Positions 22,993 through 31,289 of a stretch of 64,000 nucleotides of DNA are shown here, piece by piece. The position numbers and the translations under genes are program-made. Origin of the DNA: Paenisporosarcina sp. HGH0030 (lineage in GTDB: Bacteria; Bacillota; Bacilli; Bacillales_A; Planococcaceae); NCBI RefSeq assembly GCF_000411295.1, contig NZ_KE150421.1:683324-747323 (forward strand), given 5' to 3'. Position 1 is the first letter of the stretch. Every line of letters starts with the position of its first letter. A model generated the notes under the pieces. The model worked only from the letters and a program-made list of their open reading frames with translations. It was not told where the DNA came from and did not search any database.

Positions 22993-24210
22993 TTGAGTAA
23001 GAAAAAGTTTTTGATTGATTCACTATTAAATATTGTCGCTACAGCCATACCGATTATTATTCTTCAATTATTCACTTTACCGATTATTGGGGATCGATTA
23101 GGTGAAGAGCAATACGGTTTGGTCGTTACTTTAATCAGTCTCTTTACTGTATTGAGTTTTCCGTTCGGCAATGTGTTAAACAATATTCGATTATTAATAG
23201 ATGAAGAATATAGTAAAAAGCGAATTTCTGGTGATTTCAATATTTTATTAATCAGCAGTATCGCGTTAAGCACGATTATGATGATCATTGGAACAATCTA
23301 TTATGAAGGTAAGTTTTCATTCATCAGTATTAGTTTAATCGTCCTCATCTCCTGTTTAAATTTATTAAGAGAATATTTAGGCGTCAGTTTTCGGCTACAG
23401 TTAAACTATAAAAAGATTGTAATCAATAATGTGATCTTAACCATTGGCTATATTTTGGGCACTTTTTTATTTAGTTCGATGGGATACTGGCAATTCATCT
23501 TTATTTTTGGATACGGATTTAGTGTTCTCTATATCATCAAAAATTCAACCCTATTGAAAGAACCAGTTGTACGCACAGACATATTTAACTCCACTACTTA
23601 TAAAAGTATCGTTCTCCTCGGCTCCTCTCTACTAACAAACGTATTAAATTATGCAGATAAACTATTAATTTTCCCATTACTTGGCCCAGCTGCGGTAACG
23701 ATTTATTATACGGCGACCATCATCGGTAAAATCATGTCCATGGCCATCACGCCGATTAATGGGGTGATTTTGAGTTATATAGCGAGAATGGAAAAATTCA
23801 ATCACAAAACATTCGGTTCGATTATGCTACTGACAGGGATTGTTGGCATCATTGGATATGTTTTTACGATTTGGATCAGTCCGTTTGTTCTAGGTTTTTT
23901 ATATCCTGATTGGGCAAATGAGTCGTTAAAATATATTTATATTACAACCGCAACGGCTATTGTCGGTGTGATTAGTTCGGTCATCCAACCTTTTATTCTG
24001 AAATTTAACCATATCAATTGGCAGTTGATCATTAATGGCTCCAATGTGATTGTATATATGGTTTGTGCGTTTGTCTTGTATCAATTTTATGGATTAATGG
24101 GCTTTTGTATCGGGATTTTCATTTCAAGTGTGTATCAATTAATCCTCATGATTTGTATTTTTATTGTAAGTAATCGAAGAAATCAAGAAGAACATGTAAT
24201 GGGTGAATAA
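22993..24210 (+). CDS. Polysaccharide flippase (Wzx-like)
   Basis: A 405-residue membrane protein with about twelve helices, of the polysaccharide-transporter (MOP/MATE) superfamily. It begins with a short basic N terminus and a first helix containing IVATAIPIIILQLFTLPI. It would translocate undecaprenyl-linked repeat units to the outer face for the Wzy polymerase at 14196. The start is TTG 22993 with GGGAG 8 nt upstream. The 134-nt gap before it holds a 16-bp TG-rich palindrome at 22892-22907 of unknown meaning. Confidence 0.85.
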   Translation: MSKKKFLIDSLLNIVATAIPIIILQLFTLPIIGDRLGEEQYGLVVTLISLFTVLSFPFGNVLNNIRLLIDEEYSKKRISGDFNILLISSIALSTIMMIIGTIYYEGKFSFISISLIVLISCLNLLREYLGVSFRLQLNYKKIVINNVILTIGYILGTFLFSSMGYWQFIFIFGYGFSVLYIIKNSTLLKEPVVRTDIFNSTTYKSIVLLGSSLLTNVLNYADKLLIFPLLGPAAVTIYYTATIIGKIMSMAITPINGVILSYIARMEKFNHKTFGSIMLLTGIVGIIGYVFTIWISPFVLGFLYPDWANESLKYIYITTATAIVGVISSVIQPFILKFNHINWQLIINGSNVIVYMVCAFVLYQFYGLMGFCIGIFISSVYQLILMICIFIVSNRRNQEEHVMGE

Positions 24211-24231
24211 TTCTTCAAAGGGTGGAAAACG

Positions 24232-25425
24232 GTGAGAAATCAAAGGTTGACGCATGATCACTTAGAAACACCTTATTTTTTAATCGATGAACAGGAATTA
24301 CAGTCAAATCTCAATCAGCTAGAGGAAGCACTTCAAAAACATTGGGGTAACTCGCTCATTGGCTATTCATTCAAAACGAACGGATTGCCTTGGTTATTGA
24401 ATTACTTTAAAGAGCGCGGTATCTATGCAGAAGTGGTTTCAGACGATGAATATGAATTAGCGAAGAAGCTGGGGTATAAAAAAGAAAAAATCATTTATAA
24501 CGGGGTCGCTAAATCAAAAGAAACGTTCATCGAAGCGGTTAAGAATGGATGTATTGTGAATGTTGATTCGCAAAGGGAGCTAGATTGGCTTAGGGAGTTG
24601 GATCGGTCTAGTGGGGAAATTTTTGAAGTTGGCATTCGCGTGAACTTTGATTTGGAGCGTGCCTGTCCTAATGAAACCGTTATGGGAGCAGAGGGTGGGC
24701 GATTTGGGTTTTGTTATGAAAATGGGGATTTGAAGAAAGCGATTGATACTGTCAATGAGCTAAAAACGATCAGCTTAACAGGCCTGCATTTACATTGCAG
24801 TACAAAGACAAGAAGTTTAAATATCTATCGAGCGATTTCGAAAATGGCCTGTGAAATTACACAAAAATATTCACTAAAGCTAAAGTATGTGGATGTCGGT
24901 GGAGGGTTTTTTGGAGGGCTTAAAGATAAACCCCAGTTTGATGAATATATCGAGGTAATTTCTTCTGAATTAAGCAAAGTCTTTAACAACGAAGATACGG
25001 TCTTAATTGTAGAACCAGGAACGTCGATTGTTTCCTCTCCATTTAGTTTTGTGACAAGTGTCGTTGATGTGAAGCAAACGAGTGCGAATCATTTTGCCAC
25101 AACGGATGGTAGTCACATTAATATCAATCCACTGAAAAATAAGGGGATAAAGTTTTTTAGGGTTCAGTATAAGATTAGTGAGGATAGAAAGCTTATCGAC
25201 AAACAAGTCATCTCTGGATTTACCTGCATGGAGGATGACCGAATCATGGTGCTAGAGGACGCTCCTCAAGTTTTGGTTGGGGATCAAATCATTTATGAAA
25301 AAGTTGGCGCGTATTCCATGAGTCTATCTCCGTTATTTATTAAGTTCTTTCCTGCTGTCTATGTCGAGAAAGATGGCGTGATGATGGAAGCTCGTGAAAA
25401 ATGGACAGCTGATCATTATTTGTGA
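24232..25425 (+). CDS. PLP-dependent decarboxylase (LysA/Orn-DAP type III fold)
   Basis: A 397-residue alanine-racemase-fold decarboxylase. The PLP lysine is Lys48 in YSFKTN. GEFDVGGGFFGG-like phosphate binding is seen as VDVGGGFFGG, and the second-subunit active-site Cys lies in GFTCMEDDR. The family decarboxylates diaminopimelate, ornithine or related D-centre amino acids. In a polysaccharide locus next to an ATP-grasp ligase it may make an amine that decorates the polymer. Start GTG 24232. The true substrate is not readable. Confidence 0.8.
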   Translation: MRNQRLTHDHLETPYFLIDEQELQSNLNQLEEALQKHWGNSLIGYSFKTNGLPWLLNYFKERGIYAEVVSDDEYELAKKLGYKKEKIIYNGVAKSKETFIEAVKNGCIVNVDSQRELDWLRELDRSSGEIFEVGIRVNFDLERACPNETVMGAEGGRFGFCYENGDLKKAIDTVNELKTISLTGLHLHCSTKTRSLNIYRAISKMACEITQKYSLKLKYVDVGGGFFGGLKDKPQFDEYIEVISSELSKVFNNEDTVLIVEPGTSIVSSPFSFVTSVVDVKQTSANHFATTDGSHININPLKNKGIKFFRVQYKISEDRKLIDKQVISGFTCMEDDRIMVLEDAPQVLVGDQIIYEKVGAYSMSLSPLFIKFFPAVYVEKDGVMMEAREKWTADHYL

Positions 25426-25460
25426 ACATATTTCTTTGGCAATTTGGAGGAGGAAGGCGC

Positions 25461-25653
25461 GCTCATAACGGGGGGAAAGGTGCACATAGATACGTGCGAC
25501 GTGCTTATAACCGAGGAAAAGTCACTCATAAATGCTAGAAAAACGCTCATAAACTCGAGTTTCGTGCTCATATACCCGGGTCGTTGCTCATAAACCCGAA
25601 ATCGGTGCTCATAAGTAGTAGCACCACTCAGCAACTAAAGGTTCGCGCTCAAA
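25461..25653. repeat. Degenerate 21-bp tandem repeat array
   Basis: About nine units of 19-21 bp (mostly 21) start with GCTCATA or a close variant (GCACATA, GCTTATA, ACTCATA). Units begin at 25461, 25482, 25503, 25524, 25545, 25566, 25586, 25607 and 25626. Only the heptamer is conserved; the other 14 bases vary. The minus strand is open and would read a heptad peptide (FMSxxxx). It fills the 250-bp gap between two polysaccharide genes and ends at the ribosome binding site of the next. Confidence 0.85.
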
Positions 25654-25675
25654 AGAAATGAGAGGAGCTTTTCAA

Positions 25676-26635
25676 ATGAACATATTGATTCTTAGTTGTG
25701 GAACTAGGAATAAAATCGTTCAATACTTCAAAAAAGAGCTTGAAGGAATCGGCAAGGTCTACGCGACAGATTGTAGTCCTCTCGCACCAGCACTTTATGA
25801 TGCGGACCAGTACTTCATCGTTCCAAGGATGGATCATCAAGATTATTTAAGTACGATTCTAGCAATTTGTAAAAATAATGATGTCAAGGCTGTGTTTACG
25901 TTAATCGACCCGGAAATCAGTTTGTTAGCAAAACATCGAGAAGAATTTTTAAACGTAGGCACCATCCCGATTGTGTCTGATTTAGAAAACGTTGAGATGT
26001 GCTTTGATAAGTTTTCGCTGAATACATTTCTAGTAAAAAACGGTTTTCATTCAATCAAAAGCTATATTGATAAAGAAGAATTTTATCGAAATGTGGATGC
26101 TGGGGTTGTAGATTTTCCCGTATTTGTTAAACCAGTAAAGGGCAGCGCAAGTATCAATATCAATAAAGTGACATCAAAAGAGGAAGTTGAATTCTTATTT
26201 AAAAACTATAAGAATATGATGATTCAGGAATTTATAGATGGGGTTGAAATCGGCGCGGATGTGTATATAGATCTCCATTCAGGTGAACCCGTCGCCATTT
26301 TTACAAAAGAAAAGCTTGCGATGAGAGCAGGAGAAACGGATAAATCCATTTCTATCAAAGACGAAAAACTGTTTGATCTCATTAAAGATTTTGTGAAAGT
26401 GATTGGTTTTAGAGGAATCATTGACATCGACATTTTTAAAGTAAAAGGGGAATATATCATTTCGGAAGTGAATCCACGTTTTGGTGGAGGTTACCCGCAT
26501 GCCTATGAAAGTGGTGTCAACATACCGAAGATGATCGTCCATAATTTACACAATCAAGTGAATGAAAATGTCATTGGTCGGTACGAAGAACGTATTCGGA
26601 TGATGAAATACAACGAAATCAAGATTATTAGATAA
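25676..26635 (+). CDS. ATP-grasp ligase (CarB/PylC-like)
   Basis: A 319-residue ATP-grasp enzyme: a pre-ATP-grasp Rossmann domain (ILILSCGTRNKIVQYF), the nucleotide-binding VFVKPVKGSASI and MIQEFIDGVEIGADVY motifs, and the Mg-binding SEVNPRFGGGYPHAYE. Such proteins ligate a carboxylate to an amine, and PylC/CarB-like members often modify amino acids. Beside the decarboxylase it could form an amide substituent on the repeat unit. ATG 25676 with GAGGAG 7 nt upstream is chosen over the longer frame. Confidence 0.8.
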   Translation: MNILILSCGTRNKIVQYFKKELEGIGKVYATDCSPLAPALYDADQYFIVPRMDHQDYLSTILAICKNNDVKAVFTLIDPEISLLAKHREEFLNVGTIPIVSDLENVEMCFDKFSLNTFLVKNGFHSIKSYIDKEEFYRNVDAGVVDFPVFVKPVKGSASININKVTSKEEVEFLFKNYKNMMIQEFIDGVEIGADVYIDLHSGEPVAIFTKEKLAMRAGETDKSISIKDEKLFDLIKDFVKVIGFRGIIDIDIFKVKGEYIISEVNPRFGGGYPHAYESGVNIPKMIVHNLHNQVNENVIGRYEERIRMMKYNEIKIIR

Positions 26636-26687
26636 CTAGATGTTGAGAATTCAGTGGTTTGGAACGAAGATGAAGGAGCTGTGGAAT

Positions 26688-27281
26688 ATGTACACAGTCA
26701 GTAATCTGAATCTGTTTTTTAAAAGACTGATTGATCTAGTTGGTAGTGGTTTAGGATTGCTATTGTTATCACCACTGATTGTTGTGATTGTCTTGCTTAT
26801 GAAAATCACAATGCCTGGTCCCGTTTTTTTTAAGCAGGAAAGGGTGGGGAAAAGCGGGGTAGACTTCCATATATTTAAATTCCGAACGATGAAGGTTGAC
26901 GTGGAAGCAGAGAGAAATTTAGATTTTTCAAAGGATGAAAATCGAATTACTACATTAGGAAAATTTTTAAGAAGGACCAAAATAGACGAACTTCCGCAGC
27001 TTGTTAATGTTTTGGTAGGAGAGATGAGCTTAGTAGGACCTAGACCAACAGTTCATATACAAGTGGAGGAATATACACCGATTCAGATGCAACGCCTTCA
27101 GATGAAACCAGGAATGACAGGTCTTGCCCAAGTGAACGGAAACAATTCTATATCATGGGAACAACGAATTGAATATGATCTTTCATATATTCAAAATTAT
27201 TCCATTTCACTCGATGTTAAAATCATCTGTAAAACAGTCGCGATTGTTTTATTTGGTGAAGAGAAATATAAAAGAGGTTAA
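26688..27281 (+). CDS. Initiating phosphoglycosyl transferase (EpsL/PglC-like)
   Basis: A 197-residue monotopic sugar transferase that moves a sugar-1-phosphate from UDP-sugar to undecaprenyl phosphate, starting repeat-unit assembly. The re-entrant hydrophobic helix (LIDLVGSGLGLLLLSPLI) is followed by PVFFKQERVG, FKFRTMKVD, the DELPQLVNVL catalytic Asp-Glu pair and SLVGPRPT. The short, single-membrane-segment form matches PglC/EpsL rather than WbaP. Start ATG 26688 with GGAG 9 nt upstream. Confidence 0.92.
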   Translation: MYTVSNLNLFFKRLIDLVGSGLGLLLLSPLIVVIVLLMKITMPGPVFFKQERVGKSGVDFHIFKFRTMKVDVEAERNLDFSKDENRITTLGKFLRRTKIDELPQLVNVLVGEMSLVGPRPTVHIQVEEYTPIQMQRLQMKPGMTGLAQVNGNNSISWEQRIEYDLSYIQNYSISLDVKIICKTVAIVLFGEEKYKRG

Positions 27282-27335
27282 TTCTAAGAGCGCAATTCGA
27301 CGATTAAATTGTTTTAAAACGGTAAGGAGATGGAA

Positions 27336-28235
27336 ATGAAGACAATCCTAATTGGCTCTGTTGATTCAAGTAAAGTGGTACTTGAAGAAATGATTAGACT
27401 GAACTTTCCGGTGGATCTCGTATTTTCACTGGATGAAAAATATTCAAAAAATGTTTCTGGATATGAGCCAATTCATGAGTTGGCCGAAGCTCATCACATT
27501 CCATTTCGGAAGTTTAGAAATATAAACGAAGATCTCTATGTGAAAGAGATTACTGATCACCATCCAGATTATATTTTTGTGGTCGGATTGTCCCAACTCA
27601 TAAAACCAGAAATTATTCATGCTGCAAGAATTGGAACAATCGGATTTCATCCCACTCCCCTTCCAAAATTCAGAGGAAGAGCCGCTTTAGTTTGGCAAGT
27701 CTTATTAGGCGTACGAGAAACAAAATGCTCTCTATTTTTTATAGATGAAGGCATGGACTCTGGCGATATTGTTGCACAGGAAGTGTATGTAATTGAAGAT
27801 TCTGATTATGCGATTGATGTTCAAGAAAAGAGTAATGAAGCGCTTCAACGCATGATGCATCGGGCGCTACCTCAGATGTTGGATGGAACCGTTACATCGG
27901 TTAAACAGAATGAGGAAGAAGCGACCTATCTACTAAAGAGAACACCTGAAGATGGACGAATCGATTGGCAAGAACCTGTAGAATCAATTCAACGATTAAT
28001 AAGGGCGGTTTCAAAACCATACCCAGGTGCTTTTTCTCATTATAATGGACAGCATAAATTGATCTTTTGGCGAGCGGATTATTTGGAAAACAAAAAATAT
28101 GTCGGGATACCGGGGCAAATTGCACAAATTACGAGCGACTATATCGATATTGTTTGTAAAGGTGGGCTACTTCGAGTTTCCGAGTTTGAGAATATTGATG
28201 ATGTGCAAATAAGAGCGGGCTATAAATTTAAGTGA
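27336..28235 (+). CDS. Sugar N-formyltransferase-like protein
   Basis: A 299-residue protein with a Fmt/ArnA-type formyltransferase domain: GFHPTPLPKFRGRAAL (catalytic His) and DEGMDSGDIV (catalytic Asp), followed by a C-terminal OB-like subdomain. Such enzymes use 10-formyl-tetrahydrofolate to formylate amino sugars in surface glycans. A 4-amino sugar from the dehydratase/aminotransferase pair is the natural candidate substrate. ATG 27336 lies 6 nt after AAGGAG. Confidence 0.85.
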   Translation: MKTILIGSVDSSKVVLEEMIRLNFPVDLVFSLDEKYSKNVSGYEPIHELAEAHHIPFRKFRNINEDLYVKEITDHHPDYIFVVGLSQLIKPEIIHAARIGTIGFHPTPLPKFRGRAALVWQVLLGVRETKCSLFFIDEGMDSGDIVAQEVYVIEDSDYAIDVQEKSNEALQRMMHRALPQMLDGTVTSVKQNEEEATYLLKRTPEDGRIDWQEPVESIQRLIRAVSKPYPGAFSHYNGQHKLIFWRADYLENKKYVGIPGQIAQITSDYIDIVCKGGLLRVSEFENIDDVQIRAGYKFK

Positions 28236-28276
28236 TGTTTCCCTTGGAAAGTTAAGAAACAATCAGAGGTGAATGG

Positions 28277-28927
28277 ATGAAGGTGTTGGTATTTGCACCA
28301 CACAATGATGATGAGGTATTAGGTGTTGGCGGCACGATTGCGAAGTATGCAGCGCAAGGTCATGAAGTGTTTATTTGTGAGGTCACTAAAAGTAATACAG
28401 ATGAAGAGATCAAAGAAGAACGTTCAGAAGCATTAGCTGCTCATCAACTATTAGGTGTTAAGGAAACAATCTTTTTAGATTTTCCCATTGTGACTTTAAG
28501 AGAAACTCCTTTAGTGAAAATAAATGCTGAATTTCTAAAAGTTGTGGAAGATATTCGACCAAACATTGCATTTATTCCTCATAAAGGTGATATGCATATG
28601 GACCATACAGTTGTCTCTCACAGTGCAATGGTTGCATTAAGACCAATTAATGGCATTAAGGTGGAGAATATTTATGCATATGAAACCCTTTCAGAAACAG
28701 AATGGAATCTTCCCACAGTAGACAATGCCTATATGCCAAATGTATGGAGTGATATCTCGAAATTCATCGACATAAAGAAAGAAGCAATGAACTGTTATCA
28801 ATCACAACTAAAACAACCGCCTCATCCTCGAACACTTGAAATCATTGAAGCATTGGCAAAGCTTAGAGGCTCAACAGTTGGTGTACCATTTGCGGAAAGT
28901 TTTATGTTAGTTAGAAGATTAATTTAA
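28277..28927 (+). CDS. PIG-L family deacetylase
   Basis: A 216-residue zinc-dependent N-deacetylase of the PIG-L/BshB type. The motif APHNDDEVLGVGGT (residues 7-20) supplies Zn ligands, with the partner histidines in DMHMDHTVV near 120. The family removes acetyl from GlcNAc-type sugars. Together with the formyltransferase it could deacetylate and then re-acylate a sugar in the repeat unit. It is the last intact gene of the locus. Confidence 0.88.
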   Translation: MKVLVFAPHNDDEVLGVGGTIAKYAAQGHEVFICEVTKSNTDEEIKEERSEALAAHQLLGVKETIFLDFPIVTLRETPLVKINAEFLKVVEDIRPNIAFIPHKGDMHMDHTVVSHSAMVALRPINGIKVENIYAYETLSETEWNLPTVDNAYMPNVWSDISKFIDIKKEAMNCYQSQLKQPPHPRTLEIIEALAKLRGSTVGVPFAESFMLVRRLI

Positions 28928-28947
28928 TTTTTTTCTTAAACGGCTAA

Positions 28948-29145
28948 ACCAGCACAATTGAATGGTATGATTTTTCAGGTATATTTATAGATCCACATAA
29001 AGAGCAAGAACAGAACATTAATGAGTTTAAAAGAAGCTTTGGTGGACAAGAAGTTGACGAGATAAAAGTGCTTAAAGCTCATAGTTTAAAAGGGGAAATA
29101 TTCCTTCTATATGGAGGAATAAGCTTGAATATTTACGGGCAATAA
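28948..29145 (+). pseudogene. C-terminal remnant of a FemAB-like transferase
   Basis: An open frame without a start codon reads TIEWYDFSGIFIDPHKEQ and then NINEFKRSFGGQEV before its stop at 29143. The WYDF-G and FK-SFGG pattern is the C-terminal signature of FemAB/GNAT-type peptidoglycan or sugar aminoacyl transferases. The N-terminal four fifths are missing, so this is a remnant at the right edge of the polysaccharide locus. Confidence 0.65.
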
Positions 29146-29582
<437 letters not shown>

Positions 29583-29612
29583 AGGAGTTCTCATTTTCCC
29601 CTGAGACTCCTC
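29583..29612 (-). terminator. Terminator of the endonuclease relic
   Basis: AGGAG-TTCTCA pairs with TGAGA-CTCCT with a single bulge and a loop of about eight bases. On the minus strand it is followed by TTTAATTTG. It lies 23 nt beyond the stop of the minus-strand frame at 29636. Confidence 0.6.
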
Positions 29613-29635
29613 TTTTCAACATGCAATTCGATAAA

Positions 29636-30007
29636 TTACACACTATATTCAATTATGTCATTCATGAATACGTTATGATTCTTTGCGTACTCTTTTACAT
29701 CGCTTATTAATTGATGATCATACGTCGCTTTATACTGAATCCGATCTAGTGGTTTATCAGTTTTGTCCAAAGTGATTTTGTCTTGTACCAGAACGTTTTT
29801 TAAACCATTTTCAATTAAATGATTCACATTTGTATTATGCTTTAACGCTAGTTGCTTTAACGCGTTTAAAACTGATTTACTGATATTTGTTCTGAATGAA
29901 ACTCTATTCGAATTTGGCGTGTGAATGATTTTCCCATCGACAATTTTCCACATTGGAATCTTTCTATTGTCATCAACTACATATGGATTATCTGTATGCT
30001 GTGTCAT
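29636..30007 (-). CDS. Residual frame: tandem ribbon-helix-helix-like tail of a homing endonuclease relic
   Basis: A 123-residue frame containing two similar units, RVSFRTNISKSVLNALKQLA and RIQYKATYDHQLISDVKEYA, each followed by a helix, as in ribbon-helix-helix DNA-binding folds. Upstream in the same frame, beyond its first Met, the sequence reads IYRIWVRGKTSLQILSDRLY, which belongs to the C terminus of LAGLIDADG enzymes. The frame is therefore most likely the intact 3' end of the broken gene described at 30143-30763, although it could still be expressed as a small protein. Confidence 0.5.
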   Translation of the reverse strand: MTQHTDNPYVVDDNRKIPMWKIVDGKIIHTPNSNRVSFRTNISKSVLNALKQLALKHNTNVNHLIENGLKNVLVQDKITLDKTDKPLDRIQYKATYDHQLISDVKEYAKNHNVFMNDIIEYSV

Positions 30008-30142
30008 ATAGACTCTTTTATATATATGAAAGTTTTCAGAATCTGCATCTTTGTACAGTCTGTCAGAAAGTATTTGAAGACTGGTTTTTCCTCGTACCCA
30101 AATACGGTAAATCGTATGATTTTACTGATGATAGTACTTATA

Positions 30143-30805
<663 letters not shown>

Positions 30806-30893
30806 CTAAATCCATTATGCGAACAAATGTTCCAGCGCTTCTATTTTGGCATTTAAAATTGGAATTTCATTTTACACAAGGCAATGTCAGTAT

Positions 30894-30922
30894 TTGATAC
30901 ACAGCTAAGAAATTGGTATACT
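30894..30922 (+). promoter_or_regulatory. Sigma-A promoter of the antitoxin RNA
   Basis: TTGATA (30894-30899) and TATACT (30917-30922) are separated by exactly 17 bp, with a start site expected near 30929. There is no coding sequence downstream on this strand before the terminator at 31028-31069. Confidence 0.75.
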
Positions 30923-30928
30923 GATTGT

Positions 30929-31068
30929 AAGATATGAGTAAAATAAAAAAGATCGCTGGTGCGCTAACACCAACGATCGACGTAATAGCAGGTTCCCATC
31001 AAGGGGATTGGCTACAAAATGGTAGGAATAACCCATCTGAGCGGCTAACTCAAGGATGGGTTATTTTT
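30929..31068 (+). ncRNA. Antisense antitoxin RNA (RatA-like) of a type I toxin-antitoxin unit
   Basis: A predicted RNA of about 140 nt, bounded by a strong promoter and an intrinsic terminator, transcribed against the 3' end of the toxin mRNA. It is complementary to the toxin transcript over about 125 nt, including the last two toxin codons. It contains no plausible open frame. The 3'-overlap geometry matches the TxpA/RatA type of Bacillus systems. Expression has not been shown. Confidence 0.7.
30951..30978 (-). terminator. Terminator of the toxin mRNA
   Basis: An 11-bp stem (30951-30961 with 30968-30978, one mismatch) is followed on the minus strand by TTTTTTATTTT. It gives a toxin mRNA of about 260 nt when paired with the promoter at 31210. 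Confidence 0.8.
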
Positions 31069-31069
31069 T
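31028..31069 (+). terminator. Terminator of the antitoxin RNA
   Basis: A 10-bp stem ATAACCCATC/GATGGGTTAT encloses an inner TGAG/CTCA helix and runs into TTTTTT. It overlaps the stop codon of the toxin gene on the other strand. Confidence 0.8.
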
Positions 31070-31144
31070 ATGGTTAAAAGACAGAATTGACACAATCAAT
31101 GCTGCGAACGATAATGCAAACATTAATGCTTCGAATACTGACAT
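31061..31144 (-). CDS. Type I toxin, putative holin-like membrane peptide (TxpA/BsrG-like)
   Basis: A 27-residue peptide too short for routine gene calling. It starts MSVFEALMF, has a single hydrophobic helix (about residues 7-22) and ends in a charged SFNHKK tail, the classic form of putative holin-like toxins that depolarise or disrupt the membrane. A strong AAGGGGG ribosome binding site precedes ATG at 31142-31144. A promoter, a terminator and an antisense RNA with its own signals surround it, completing a type I toxin-antitoxin module. Confidence 0.82.
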   Translation of the reverse strand: MSVFEALMFALSFAALIVSILSFNHKK

Positions 31145-31209
31145 GGCACCACCCCCTTTCTAACGGGAGTGAGCCAACCACCCTTGAGTACCTATTCTAT
31201 TACCTTGCT

Positions 31210-31230
31210 ATTATAACATACGTATGTTCG
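31210..31230 (-). promoter_or_regulatory. Toxin promoter with LexA/DinR-like box
   Basis: On the minus strand an extended -10 (TGTTATAAT; hexamer at 31210-31215) is preceded by CGAACATACGTATG (31217-31230). This matches the Gram-positive LexA consensus CGAACRNRYGTTYG at 13 of 14 positions and sits between the -35 and -10 regions, where binding would block RNA polymerase. The -35 hexamer is weak. LexA control is inferred from the motif only. Confidence 0.6.
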
Positions 31231-31289
31231 TAGTTAGAGGAGCCAATGGAACCTTTTTTAATACGCGATTTCCCACAATTTATTACTTA

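Noticed and set aside
25416-25634. Minus-strand 72-codon frame across the 21-bp repeats as a real gene
   Set aside because: It is produced by the 21-bp (7-codon) periodicity keeping the frame open; there is no ribosome binding site and the composition is that of the repeat.
25461-25653. CRISPR array
   Set aside because: Only seven bases are conserved per unit, the 14-bp variable part is too short for a spacer, and no cas genes are nearby.
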